Source of the DNA: Phorcus lineatus
Lineage: Eukaryota; Mollusca; Gastropoda; Trochida; Trochidae
Direction of reading: 5' to 3'
Length of the DNA: 64,000 bases
Assembly: GCA_921293015.1 (NCBI GenBank)
Contig: OV121088.1
Coordinates: 23,659,645-23,723,644 of the forward strand
The notes below the pieces were generated by a model that was not told where the DNA came from, did no database searches, and worked only from the letters and a program-made list of their open reading frames with translations. Of this stretch, positions 37,780 to 50,112 are shown in pieces. The position numbers and the translations under genes were made by a program. The stretch's first letter is position 1, and the number at the start of each line of letters is the position of its first letter.

Positions 37780-37985
37780 GCCAAATTCTTGGAGGGTATT
37801 GTGGGATAGACCCATCTCGGCGCTGCTGCCGCAGTCACCATCAGGCAAGCCTCCTGAACAGAATGGAATCGTGTCATTCCCTGCCGCCGCCGTGTGTTAA
37901 ACTCCCAGCTCTTGGAAGTTCTTCCAAAACGCAAGGATTAACTTCGTACTCCACAATCGGCCATCTTGTCAATATTGTGAGTTTT
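37780..37985. other. GC-richer, CpG-containing patch of unknown role
   Basis: About 200 bases stand out from the surrounding AT-rich intron, with CTCGGCGCTGCTGCCGCAG and CCTGCCGCCGCCGTG strings. Near its end the minus strand reads GACAAGATGGCCG, like the YY1/TSS-associated element, and TGTGGGATA lies near the other end. It could be an internal promoter, a fragment of a repeat or an exon-like relic. A 137-codon frame on plus and a 98-codon frame on minus cover it; neither is recognised. Confidence 0.35.
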
Positions 37986-39544
37986 ACAATTTTTTAGTAT
38001 TTCAAGAAATTTTCAAGATTTTATCAACGTATAATTGTTATTTTTTTGAGGAGTTTTATTTTTATTTTTTATATTCATAGGAAGATATTTGAAGTTTTGT
38101 CAGAATGCTTACAATTTTCAGAATTCAGGGAGGAATTTCTAACATTTTGAAAATAATCTTTTTGAAGTATGTGGAAGAGTTTCATATAAGTTATAGTCAC
38201 TGTACTGTCATATATTTCAAAGGTTAAAAAGTTATGTTTCAGTGTTTTTCTGTTTGCGGTTACTTCAGTTTATGGTTAAAGAAAAAAGATGTTTCTTAGT
38301 TGTTTATCACTGAAAAATAATTATTGTAAGTATAAACAGCTAGTTATTTGATGACTGAATTTCTTTGATAAATTTTGGTTGAGTTTTACAAGTCATATTG
38401 ACAACTTAATTAACACAGTGTTTTCGTATGCTCTAAAAAAGATCCATGTTTATTGGTAACATATGTATATATAGGTATTCAAGGTGTATTGAAAAAGCTA
38501 CGTTAATTATTTCAAATTTCTTCAGATAAGAATGTTTTAAGAACTTTTAAAGTGAGGATATTCTCTTTATTGATAAAAAAAAGTTGAAATAATTTATATA
38601 TTTTGTTGATTTACCCTGAAATTGTAACAAAATCATAGTTTCAATGATAGATAAACAGCTAACTAGTAGATAAAAACATCTTGAAATTCATCCACAAAAA
38701 AGATTACCAATGGAATGCTAAAATACAATACAACGATTAAGAATGGAGGGTGAGGCATGAAGTCTAAAGTTTCAATATGACTCAGAAGTGATATTCTTCC
38801 CACAAAATTCCTGCAAGTCTGAGAGAGCTATATCTCCATGTCACCCCGATCTCTACAGAACGGATCAAGCTCAGCATTTTGAAAAAGTCTATTGCCCTCT
38901 AGCTTCCGCTTCCAATCTCCCTGGAATGCAGCTAAAAGTCTATTATCTTTTGTTACATGAAATGTGATATATAAAAATACAGTTTAAGGCACAACAGCAC
39001 GCTTTTTCAGTTCAAATTGGCTATTTTAAGTATGTTAGGATATGGGCACTCGCTTTAGCTTTCCATGAATGCAATGAAATACTTTTCATTCTTTACAGTT
39101 GACCTGTATTCAATAATAAAAAAGCTAAGTCAACCGAAGTCGTCTTAGAGATGTAAAAAATCTATGGTCCTGCAGCTGTAAACAAAATGGAAAAAATATT
39201 GACATTTGAAAATGGCCAAAGTAGTACTGTGTGCAGCTTTTGAATTTACCTAAACTTAGCAATGTGAAAAAAGAATGAAATAATTAATGTTTATCAAAGA
39301 AATGTTGTTACTTAACAGATTTAAAAAATGTGGTATAAGTATTGTTTTTGGATTAAGATATAGCATCAACCGTTTTTGTTCTTCTGGCTGTAAGCAAAAT
39401 TAAAATATTTCCGATATCGTAGTTCATGTGGATTTAATGCAACATTGTATTAGATACTCTTTGTCTTTTAGAATCAACTTTATGACATGAATATGTACAT
39501 ATCTGTTAAATCAATTGCACATTTTGGGAGAATTTTCAATTTTT

Positions 39545-39700
39545 TAAAATTTCCCCCATCATGCAGTTTATGAAAAAACTATATTTTTCAGAGGAAAACA
39601 CATCTCAATTACAAGAATTCAAAGAAAAGTTGACACATATCAAGTAAAAAATACAAGCTTCCATTTTAGTGTTAACAACTTAAAATCATCTGAGTTGGGG
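39545..39700. mobile_element. Partial copy of MITE family B, opposite orientation
   Basis: Compared with the reverse complement of 28599-29089, it keeps CCCCAT, AGTTTATG, a CAGAGG-AAAAC-like block and CCATTTTAGTGTTAACAACT (39661-39680) continuing TAAAATCAT; over 39661-39690, 28 of 30 bases agree. Ends are not preserved. Confidence 0.5.
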
Positions 39701-40079
39701 AACTAGATTTATGTAGCGTATCTTGGTACATTCATTTGTATCAGAAAAAAAGGTTGTCTTTAATTAAGTATCATGATTTGTTTTCTTTTTTGAAAAACCC
39801 TTTATTTTCTTAAGATATAGATATTTTTCCAATGAATGATACAGTTGTTGAGTTAATAAGTGTCATTATTTGATCATCAAGATTGAAAATTTATAGAATT
39901 AGCATTGTCCCGTTTGGAGTAGGGGCTTTGAGGCTAAATTTTGTTATTTTGGTCTTGAGCCCTCTTTAATTAATAGATGTGGCAACTAGTGCATCCACCC
40001 TAAAAAGATTCAACCTTTCTCCAGAACGAAGTGAAAATTTAATCATATAATATTTGTTAAATGGATAGTAACTTTGTAC

Positions 40080-40300
40080 ATATTATGTTAAATCTTGTGA
40101 AGAAAAACTTTGACGAGCTACAGCAGATCATATCAGTTCATGTTTGTTGATGCTTCAATGCATGTTAATTTTATTAAATGTTATAATTCCAAATGAAGTC
40201 ACAAACTTTTGTTAGTATAATGTAGAGCCTGATGAGCTACAAAGCCCATTTCAGTTTTCTTACTATATTTTGATGCCTTGATACCTGGACTAATTTTCAT
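40080..40300. repeat. Two diverged ~118-bp tandem units
   Basis: GAYGAGCTACARMRS, CAGTT-AT and TTGATGCYT words recur in order at about 40111-40165 and 40228-40282. The spacing is about 117 bases. Non-coding. Confidence 0.5.
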
Positions 40301-42391
40301 AGTATATCAGATTCGTTTTTATGACACTTCAGCAAAGAAGATAAGCGTATAGTGTGAAGTGATCAGCTTTCGATCCTAAAGAGAATATGAAACACAAGAA
40401 TGATGAACAGAGAAGAATACTGTATAAAGCAAATACTTCAGTCTTGAGCTAAGCTCAATAGGTTTGTTACTTGACCATACAATGACCGTATCATGTACCA
40501 AGCTTACACTTCTTTGACTTTGATCAATTAGGTAATTCTTTTGATAATTAGAAATTGTCTAACCATGTGTTTGGCTTCTCATAAGCTTCTGTTTCACATA
40601 GACCTCAGCAGTGTTGAATGGTATAGATGTTCTTATTTCACATTGAAATTATCATTTGTTCCAAACATGTTAAGGTTTATTTTACTCTATCTACTTTATT
40701 TAATTGTGAAAAGGATTAATGATTTTGGTATTTAAGTTATATTATGCCATATATTCCCTCTTGGAATGATTTCTTGTTGTCAAGGTACAAGTGCCTCTGG
40801 AAGTTATTCTGTCTGCAGGGTAAAATAAGTTTCTTTCAGATTCTATATTCCATTCCATGTTTTGGTTATTAGCTGGGTATTTATGTTATGACTTCTGATT
40901 TTGGAATAAGAAGTTTCATCATAAAATATCTATTCTTTTAGTAAAGCTTTTTCAATTTAAACCAACTGTCAATGATACTGTCCAGTTAGTTATTTTTGTA
41001 ATGATAATCATCCATACTTTTTTCAAGTTTGTTTAGAATAGAATATTTTCATTGAAATATGACTAGAATTGTAATTATGAATCACCCATCCTGATTCTAA
41101 AAATTCTATTCTTGGTGTAAAATCAAATTTTCAATGCAACAAATATATTCTTAAAGTGAATTTTTCCCTTTTTTTCCACCTCTATTTTTCATTTCAGTCA
41201 AGCTTAACATTGCTTCTATAAATATATCCATACTACATACAGAAAGATTCATTTCCTATTAGTGATATATCAGGTTTTACATGATACCCAAAACCTTGCA
41301 TAATGATGTGTTTGACAGACGGAATGGTTATTTTCAGCAAAGCCTGAACGTTGTTTTTGTGGAGCACCTGGGAATGCATGAATTTGATTGGCTAACTGAG
41401 TGTTTTCCAAGAAAACTTTTCGGTTCCTGACAGTACCTGAAAGTCCCATCTCACTGTTTGCTTCTTTGATTATTATAGAGTACAACACCTGGGACGAATG
41501 GCGTCAGCACCTTATATAGGGCTGGCACAGATGCAAAGGTATTTCTGCGCTAATGTCTGCAACACCTGATCTGAAATTCTTTGAATTCTGTGCATAATAT
41601 TTCTCTTTAGTATTTAATCACCATGCTTTTACTAGATGCAAAGCTATTGCCAAGCCAAATTTTGCAAGATCTGCAACCTATGATTGAAATGTTTTCATGC
41701 ACTCTTTTATCTTCTTAATCATTCTCTGATTTCTCATTATGAAAATTTGTTTCCAGAATTGTATCTATACATATGACATTTGGATTTGGGAAACTGAAAC
41801 ATATTTTTATTTGTTAGGTTTTTAAAAATTAACAGAAAGAGACAAAATTATTTTTGTTGATAAAGTGAATAATAAACCCCCTTCTAAGTTTTTAATAATT
41901 ATGTGAGCAAATTTACACTTTATAAATGATTTTTCATTGCAAACAAACGAAGCAATTATTTTAGTAGTTATCATTGGTATTTTTCCTGTTTGCACAGATT
42001 ATTGTCACACCTGTAAACAATGATAAAATCAACTCCACAGGGATTGGATTATTTCGCTGTGCCCTGTGAAGCAACACTGTCATAATTGGTGTCCCCGGCC
42101 ATGTTAAGCGTGCAAGCAAACAAGAAGGTGTTAAATGATAATTACAAGTCTTAAAAGACAATAATAAATAACAGTATGGTGCTAAATGTCGCATGTGGTC
42201 ATGCATGGCCTGCTATTCTGACTGAGGTACATGAAAATCTTTCTTTGTGCATTGAAGTTAGTTAAATACACTATTTGGCAAAAGAAAGAACCTATCTCTG
42301 AGGTTACTTTATATTTTGAGCTTGGGCACATCTCTAATGCCTTTTGGAATAGTTTTATTCTTTCATAATTCTTGAAAGTAGTCATTTATGT

Positions 42392-42714
42392 TGAGGTCAG
42401 GTGAGATGAGATATTATGGGGTTTAACACCGCTTTCAAGAGTATTTCACTTATATCACGGCTGCTAGTATTATTGCAGGGAGAAAGCCAGTAACACCATT
42501 GTGGCTATGTGTTGCGGTGAAACCTGCGAGCATCGGCTGGAACTAGCAAACCATGGGTGGTACTGCACTGAAATTCAGTGTAGCATTGCACCCAATCCTG
42601 ATGCGTAGAACAGTTCTCTACTGCAGACAAAGCTACCAAGCCAATGGTAGGATTCGAACCACAGACCTCTTGATCCAAAGCTGAACACGCTAACCACTGC
42701 GCTATCCCACCCCC
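42392..42714 (-). mobile_element. tRNA-derived SINE, full length, minus orientation
   Basis: This is the second copy of the SINE at 22302. Read on the minus strand it begins with a polymerase III head (B box as GGTTCGAATCC at about 42650-42660) and ends with GGTGTTAAACCCC near 42416. Flanks AGTCATTTATGT (42380-42391) and AGTCCTTTATGT (42715-42726) form a 12-bp target duplication with one mismatch, fixing both boundaries. Confidence 0.88.
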
Positions 42715-43154
42715 AGTCCTTTATGTATCATTTCTGAAATTCTGATGTTTTTGCCTCTATGGTATGCATTTTTGGTTACAGAATGATGTTCAGTTCGACA
42801 AAAAGACAAAATGAAAATTTACTAATATAAAGTTCATATCTTACTGCAGTGAAAAGTAAAAATTAATTAAGGATAAGATGTATGTCTACCTAATATGAAC
42901 TGACAAAGGATCAAGAAAAAGTATTTGCTTTAGGGTACTGATAATCAAAATGTTTTCTGTTCAAAATATCCTTGCTTGAATATACTTTATCCAAACAAAA
43001 GACAATAGCTGTTGACTAGTGTGTATGTCCAAGAATGTTATATACATCCTGAATATGATGTCAGCATGTAGATGCTGACATTATGGAAATAGAATGAACA
43101 TGGACCAAAAAACATCATGACTGGTACTCTCAGGTGCATATCTGAATCATTTTG

Positions 43155-43435
43155 ATGTCCTTACTTGGCGTCTCTCAGTCACAAACTTACAATAACCTGA
43201 CAATAATTTTTGCACCGTAGTGCAATTGTCATAGTGCACTGCTTAAAGGTCAGGAAAATATGTTCTGAAGTAAGGTAGGAGCTAGGGGTAGCGGTAGCAG
43301 CCTAAGGTGAGAGTGCTGCTGTGAAAATACAAATGTCCCCACTTGGTGTATCTGAGCCACAAACCTGACAATAACTTTTGCACAGTACTGTACTGGTCAC
43401 AGTGCACTGCTGGGGGTCAGGTAAACAAGTGGGTG
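43155..43435. repeat. Diverged direct duplication, offset about 178 bp
   Basis: ACTTGGYGT, a CAGTCACAAAC or GAGCCACAAAC block, CCTGACAATAA, TTTTGCAC, and CAYAGTGCACTGCT followed by GGTCAGG occur in order at about 43164-43257 and 43341-43421. It is a two-copy tandem duplication; the second copy leads into a G-rich run near 43463-43487. Confidence 0.75.
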
Positions 43436-46059
43436 GGGAGGATGTGTGAGCTACTGTTTACAGGGGGGCGGGGGAGGGGGACAGGGGGTTGGCACTCTGC
43501 ATGTGGACACAGTATGTGTTACAGTTCTGACCTATGCTTATCTATGTACATGTTTACTGGGTCATGCTCTGGAAATAAGGTATGCTTATGAAAATATTGT
43601 GTGTTTTGCGCATGTAAGCTTTTGGTTCAGAATTTTTATAGGATTTTGTGATTGGTATATTTCAACATATTTCCATATTGATTATTTAATTCTATTGATA
43701 TTTTTCTTCTTTTGTTTATTGAAATAATTGTCTCTGACTATTTAGATCATCATTAATCATTTACAATAAATAATAATTTTTACTTATAACACATAAAGGA
43801 AAAGTAAGATATATATCAAAATCATATCAGTAGATTTAAAGTTTTTAATGATCTCATGAAGCTATGAAAATATGTTTCCTTAATGTGAGATATAGAAAAA
43901 ATCTATTAAATCATTACACAATTTTGTTCATAAGCTATTTATAACTCTTTTAGATTTTTTTCCAATTCTTGTGATTCATGTAAGCTTGTCCCTAGGAGTT
44001 CACCAGTGAGGTCTGTAAAAGATTTTGGGTGGTACAATGTTTAGTCTGGTACTGTCAGCACCATAGCGGTAAATAGCTGCTGATAAATTGATAAATAGGA
44101 AGGTCAAAGTCTTGAGGGATGCATGCATAATCCATATGGCTGGTATCATCTTTAATAGTTAATTCTTGATAGAGGTAAGAAAAGGCCCCAAAACCTCAAA
44201 CATTTTATAAAGAAGGCTTGGTTTACTTAATTGAAGTGTCCTTTTTTGTTAAAATTGATTGGTCAAAAACTCATGTATGTATAAATGTAGAGAGTTATCA
44301 AAAGAGTAGAAATGCATTGTCTGTATTGTATTATTGAAAAATGAAGTTATTTCTTGTTGATAAGTTCATTTGTAAGTATGTAAGAAACAGTGATGCAGCA
44401 GGAAAAAAGTAGACAGTAACGCTTTGACTTAAGTGCCATGTTGTGGCACCATTGTCATAGCAACCAGAGTTTTTCAGTGTTTTCAGGAATGCAGCCAAGA
44501 TTTATTTGGATGGGAAACAGAATAAACTGATAGATTGAAAGTCTTCTTCAGAACGTCTTGTTTACTTTGAAATAATTAAATTCTCTTTGCTATATGATAA
44601 ACAACACACCTTTATTCTGATGGATACAAGATGTTCTGCTAGATATATTTTTGATATTCAATGTTAGCATGACATTGTCATGGAAACCACATGAATCTGA
44701 TAGAAACAAGGCAAACAAATTTATTTAGAAAATATTCTTCAAAATAGCTTCCTGTTTGTTTAGAAAATATATAAAAGATCTGCACAAACACTGGCATAAC
44801 ACTGTAACACAATAAAGCTCCTTTTCATCGTAAATTGTGTAAGTAGATACAATACGCTAAATGATAATAAAATATTTTATGATGAATTTTATATTTGTAA
44901 TAAATCCATTAACCCTGAAAGCTTTTCTGATTGTGTTATTCCACAATAAAAATGTTATGCCATATCAGTTTTCAAACAAACTGTCCTTTCTAGGAACTCT
45001 TGACTTATACATGTTTCCTGTTTACAGAGAAGGTGTGTGCTTGATAAAATGAACTTTTATAATATCATATTTGAGAAAGGGGATGAAGTAGTATTTGTTT
45101 GAGAGTGTGGAAATTATCTCTTGTTTATCTCCAAAATAATAAAATTTCTCACAAATAAAGAATTTTGTTTACACATAATGAAATTGAAAGGAAACAGGAT
45201 TTATTTAGAGACCCAAGGGAGAATATTGCCATATGGTTATAAAATAGTCACAGATTATAAAGTTCAGATTGTCAAAGCATTTTTGAACAGGTTAATAGGA
45301 ATAGTTTTTGGTACTTTTATTGAATAATCAAAAAATCTTGAAGGATCAAAGTAGTGAATGTCATCTGAACAAATATTTCACTAGCATTGTCTTGAAGAGC
45401 CATGGAACATTGGATTTTTTCGGTAAATGATTTTAATTATTTTATCGATATTATGATTATAAAGAATTTCATTAGAATTGGTTGCAAGAATGCAATGGGA
45501 AACATGCTGATAGAAGGCAATAACATCAGAAATTTTGTTGTTGACATATTGGGATATTATTTGTAAAAGTTGTTGGTTTATTTGGATGTAAGTAAGATGG
45601 ATCTACTTAATGAGGTTTTGTATCAAAATTTATGCAAAGAAAGAATATAAGAAGCCGGGAGAGGCTTGATTGGGTTGTGAAAAAAGATGAAAGAGTGATT
45701 TGGAGAACTTGTGAGTTTAGAATTTGTTGAAATGGTGTTAATGATTGGGAATCCAAAAATGAGTAATGCATGCATGGACTTCGATGCAAGCTAGATTAAT
45801 GCACAATTGTTATTCCTAGCGGATGGTTAGGAAGCTATTTATTCTTGTAAGAATACAGGTATAATTATTTCAAATATTGAATGAGAAGAGAATACCATAA
45901 TTTAACAATTGAAAATCTTGCTATCAGGAACTATTATAGTGTATCTGGAACTTACATTAAGAGATGTTCATTAATCTGAATAAGGAAAAGACTAGCAAAT
46001 AAAGGAGGTTGGAATATAAAGGGAATTGAAACTTTAAACACCAAGGTTTTGGAGAGAGG

Positions 46060-47510
46060 GTTCCTTTAGAAATCAATTCCATCAGTGACAATGAAATAAC
46101 TGGAATCTACTCGGCATTGATCGTGACTTCACTACAGACAAGTTCAGTGAGCAGTGTCTGAGTGTTGTGCAGTGCGGAGAGTGTCTCTAGATTCTGTATT
46201 CCAAGAGGAGTACAAATTGTGTTTATATAGATTCTGTATTTCATCGTGTATACAAGATGTTGGAAAATGATGGGGTTTTCTGAGGTTGCATTTTTGAATG
46301 CTGTGATCTTGACTACTAGTACATCGTGATGTAAAAAAGGGGAACAAAATCTATTTAGCTTAATTTTGTATTTCATGGTGTCACAAGATGTCCAGTTGAA
46401 ATATTATGGGATTTTCTGAGATTGTATTTTTCAAAATTGTTTAATGTGATCATGAATTCACTGCAGATGGTGTCTTGATTTATTCCAAGATGTCTACAAG
46501 ATGTGCATGCAGTTGAAAAATGAAGGGGATTTTCTGTGAATATTAATTTTACTTTTCGATATTGTGATTTTAACTTCAATGCATTCCAAAATGTGTACAA
46601 GATATGAATTTGAAAAGTAAGGGAGATCCTCAGAGGTTTCAATTTCAAAACTGTTTTATTGATGTATGTAGACATGTGAAGTGTATGCTGCATTGTACCA
46701 GGGATGTCTGAACCATGTGTATTTCTTGATGCTTTGGTTTTGGTGCACAGACCAATGGTATGAACATATATTCTATGGTACAGAGTCAACACGCGACAGG
46801 TAAGTTCCTTTAGACAAGCATTGTGCCATTTCAGTGAAAAGGGGTGTTTAGTTGGATATATTCTTTGGAGAGAAATTGAGGAGTATATGTCGATCTGTGA
46901 ACATTTTCATTGTGAGAGACTATAGTCAGATAAAATGGTGAGGTTTTGTTAGTGCAGAATTATGAATACAAGCGTTCAATGAATAATGGTTTGTAGCTGC
47001 AATATTGCTTGATGCTGGGGAAAGTGATGGTATATATTCGATAGTTCAGCGTGACCACACTGCAGATAGACTTGGTAAGTAATGTCAGTGAAGTATTTTA
47101 TAAATTCAGTTCAGAGGGGTTTATAGCTTCAATATATGGTTTGATACTGGGGAAATTGATAATAAAAATATCCCATGGTTCAGTGTGACCACACTGCAGA
47201 TAGATTAGGTAAGTAAGCTTAAGGTCAGTGAAGTATTTTACAAATTAAGTTCAAAGGGGCCACTAGAGTCAATATTGCTTGGTGCTGGGTTCTTGTTGTA
47301 GGCATGATGTGAGTATATTCCATGGTGATGAGCAGTTAATCCATATACTTACAGGCAAAGTTGGGCAAGTCAGTTTATGCACATTGTAAAGGGATCATCA
47401 GAATTTTCATTGTTTTTTTGCTTCGGTTTTGGTTAGTGACAGTAATGTGTGAGTAAATATTCCATGGTTCATAAAATCTAATGCACACTACAAACAGACT
47501 GAGATACTAG
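46060..47510. repeat. 1.45-kb diverged array of ~100-140-bp units upstream of exon 2
   Basis: One unit type (46185-46650, four copies) carries ACAAGATGT, a GAAAAATGA-GGG block and TTTTCTGAG; spacing falls from about 130 to 100 bases. A second type (46750-47510) carries ATTCCATGGTTCAG-like text, GACCACACTGCAGATAGA, GGTAAGTAA and GTCAGTGAAGTATTTTA; the 46970-47300 copies are clearest. The first type also shows a GATCGTGACTTCACTACAGA-like segment, so the two appear to be parts of one array. Several units contain a GGTAAGT donor-like word. Minus-strand open frames here are by-products of the repeat. Confidence 0.7.
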
Positions 47511-48295
47511 TGTTATAGTATAATATAGTGCAATATGTAGATTGAGACAATGTCAGGACATGTGGTTTATGGTTTATAGTTATTACAGCATTAGGTTATA
47601 GTGAGTGAGGGGACTAAGTGTCTTTGAATTTTTTATATGGATGCCATATTAATCCAGTTGATTGCATTTTGTATGACTGCTTCAGGGCGTGATGATCTTA
47701 TCTTGAAATTGCTTTTGAGTTTGATCTATCCTGTGTGTTCCTTGGTGATGATGTTAGAATCAGGATATTGGACTCTGGGGCGATAGCTTGAAAGCAAAGG
47801 ATACAAATTAATTTGTTTATGCCTGGAGAAGCATATCAAGAAGCAGTTCAGACTGTAAAATTTGCCAGCATGGAGGGTTTGATTCAGAGATAGTTCATAC
47901 TGATCTGCATGTGAAATGAGTTGAATATGCAATGATAAGTCTTGGTATCTAATGCAGATAGTGGAGAGAAGTTATGCAGTGAAAGTGTGCATCTGTCATT
48001 CTAACTTTGATATGCCCTGATAATGGCTAAGAGATCAAAAGAAGATTTAGCATACTCGTGCCAAAATAGAACATCATAGCATGTTCAGCTATAAAGAATT
48101 GGATATCTTAATTGGAATACAAACATGAATTAATTATGGACTGGAACTTTTACAAATTTTTATGCTAATGTTGTTTTTTCTCTGCAGGTCAACTGAGGAA
48201 TCAAGAAAATTATTGGAAATTTCATGATAATTAATTGATAACATAATATATCCAATTTGGTTTCTGTTATAGTCATTCTGCTTCTTTTCCTGCAG

Positions 48296-48532
48296 ATTGA
48301 GCAACTTAAGAATAAGGACAAGATAATTTCGCACTTGGAGAGGGAGCTGGGTCACAAGTCGGGGTATGCGCTGCAACTGGCGCTGGACCGGGAGACGTCG
48401 GGGGGCGCACACGACGCCTCCCCCCTCCCCACCCCCCTAAATACAGTCACACGCGACATGGATCTCAGTCACAGCAGCGGCAGCAACAGCAAACATGGTG
48501 ATGGCAACAGACTCAAGTGTGACACCTATTTG
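48296..48532 (+). CDS. JAKMIP: JAKMIP-like coding exon 2
   Basis: This exon adds residues 207-285, reading IEQLKNKDKIISHLERELGH at the start. The acceptor is TTTTCCTGCAG and the donor CTATTTG/GTGAGT; both ends are phase 0. The opening joins smoothly to exon 1 (RIDIRHM-IEQLKNKDKIISHLERELG) and matches the JAKMIP block DIRRLMDEIKGKDRVILALEKELG, the strongest family match in the gene. After about 40 residues the coil gives way to a low-complexity linker rich in S, G, H, N, P and T, probably disordered. The linker's DNA is unusually GC- and CpG-rich (about 48360-48435) compared with everything around it. Confidence 0.9.
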
Positions 48533-48710
48533 GTGAGTATGACATTTATAGAGCATACAGCATTTAATAATAAAAAAGTTGATGGGTTCATACAGAAAGA
48601 TTTTGGTAATTTAGACATTTAGATTTAGATTATATCTTTTCTTGTGAGTACAACTTCTATTTGGAGAGAATGGCATCAATTTGAGAATTACCTATTTGGA
48701 GGATAGGAGA

Positions 48711-49148
48711 CGGGTGAGTTATGCATCTTGGTGATTTAGACATTTTAGTGTGTTAGACATCTTGGTGAGTTAGACATCTTGATAATTTAGACATCTTGAT
48801 GAGTTAAACATCTTGATTAGTTATTCATCTATATGGTTAGTTATACATCTTGATAATTTAGACATCTTGTTGAGTTATATATCTTGGTGAGATAGACATA
48901 TTGATTAGTAATACAATTATATGGTGAGTTAGACATCTATTTGGTGAGTTAGACATATTGGTGAGTTAGACATATTGGTGAGTTATACATATTGGTGAGT
49001 TTGACACCTTGATGAGTTAGACATTTGGTGAGTTTGACATCTTGGCGAGTTATACATATTGGTGAGTTTGACACCTTGATGAGTTAGACATTTGGTGAGT
49101 TTGACATCTATTTGATGAGTCTGACATCTATATGGTGAGTTCTACATC
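48711..49148 (+). repeat. Minisatellite of ~16-20-bp units resembling the exon 2 donor
   Basis: The unit is close to TTGGTGAGTTAGACATCT, repeated about 25 times with variation (GGTGAGT, GATGAGT, GGTGATT, GATAATT). The longer form CTATTTGGTGAGTTAGACAT (near 48936) differs from the exon 2/intron junction CTATTTGGTGAGTATGACAT (48526-48545) at two bases. About eleven units keep an intact GGTGAGT. I infer that the array was seeded from the exon boundary. Confidence 0.85.
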
Positions 49149-49732
49149 AGCGGTACATTTTGGTTTGTTAAGTTGATGATCTACTTTTATATGTGCAAAG
49201 TTTGAGACTAATTTGGTGGTTGTGAGTTTTATTCCCATTTTCCAAATCAACTTCAAGGTTTTTCAATTAAAGCATTATTAACATTATATTGAAAAAAAAA
49301 AAAGCACCGAAATATGATGCAATCATTTCATCTCGAAAATTGTCATAATTTGAAGCTGAAACACATTTGAACATCAACGGGTCATTGATTGGGAAAACAC
49401 ATATTCATATCAATTGTAATACAAACCAGTCATAAAACTCAACATCTAGGAGATCAATAATGAATCAACCATATTTATTTGAAAAAATCAATAAAATGAT
49501 AACTGCAAGAATGAAGCATATGGAAGGTGATATTGACAGGTGTGATAAGCTATTGACTATATATCTATAGTGAACACAGGTGTGGCAATGAAGTCTGAAT
49601 GAACAGTTCTTACAGAATTTCAATTTTGCAAGCAGAGATATTGGACTTGTGATATTTTTAAAGTGATTTCGAAGGAATGATTGGTATCTGTAAGAAAAAG
49701 TTTGTTCTGTTTACCTTTAACCGTGTTTGATT

Positions 49733-49749
49733 CCCCCCCCCCCCCCCCC
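49733..49749. repeat. Poly-C run of 17
   Basis: An uninterrupted run of C. Length in assemblies is often unreliable for such runs. Confidence 0.95.
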
Positions 49750-49998
49750 TCATTTAGAAACATTCCACTGATCTGTCACTGTCCATTTACTTTTTGCCAA
49801 AATCCTTGAGCTGTGGCCGCTCTGACCATTTTGACCAAATGACCCCATATGAAACTTTAAACAGCAACTCGTTTGTTGGCAGAACACTGAAATAAGAAAC
49901 TTTATTTTTATATTTGTTCATTGTTTGGCGGTTGACATTGACTTTCCATTTTGCTTGAACATTGGTAAAAATTCTAAACTTGACATTTGCTTTTCCAG

Positions 49999-50112
49999 TT
50001 AACTTATGAGGGCGAGGGCAAACGAGCTATTGAGGATATAGCTCACCTGGAAACTGAGATCCATGAACTGCAGGAAAAGTGTGGCTGTCTCATTCAGGAC
50101 AACCAGGAACTG
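49999..50112 (+). CDS. JAKMIP: JAKMIP-like coding exon 3
   Basis: This exon adds residues 286-323, ending HELQEKCGCLIQDNQEL. The acceptor is TTTTCCAG and the donor CTG/GTACGT; both ends are phase 0. The 38 codons return to charged coiled coil after the exon 2 linker, with leucines and isoleucines at heptad spacing (A-I-E-D-I-A-H-L-E-T-E-I-H-E-L). The position and pattern fit the JAKMIP stretch that reads RRFQLKIAELNSVIRKLEDRN and on to NEL, though identity is modest. The CGC pair of cysteines in a coil is unusual. Confidence 0.85.

Larger units (their letters stand above)
48533..49998 (+). other. Intron 2 with donor-derived minisatellite
   Basis: Runs from GTGAGT at 48533 to TTTTCCAG at 49998. 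The first 0.6 kb is mostly the minisatellite listed separately. The frame from exon 2 stays open only to a stop ending at 48622, so failure to splice adds 29 residues then stops. The stretch 49150-49730 is AT-rich with no feature, and a 17-base C run lies at 49733-49749. Confidence 0.85.

Noticed and set aside
37584-37997. 137-codon open frame
   Set aside because: No family recognised, no splice context, and a long open frame on the other strand as well; composition of the GC-rich patch explains both.
46373-46792. 139-codon open frame, minus strand
   Set aside because: It runs across a diverged tandem array and shows no family similarity.
48176-48240. Acceptor-like TTTTTTCTCTGCAG at 48188 followed by an exon-like stretch
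   Set aside because: Joined in phase 0 to exon 1 it reads Val-Asn and then a stop. A short alternative terminal exon is possible but nothing else supports it.
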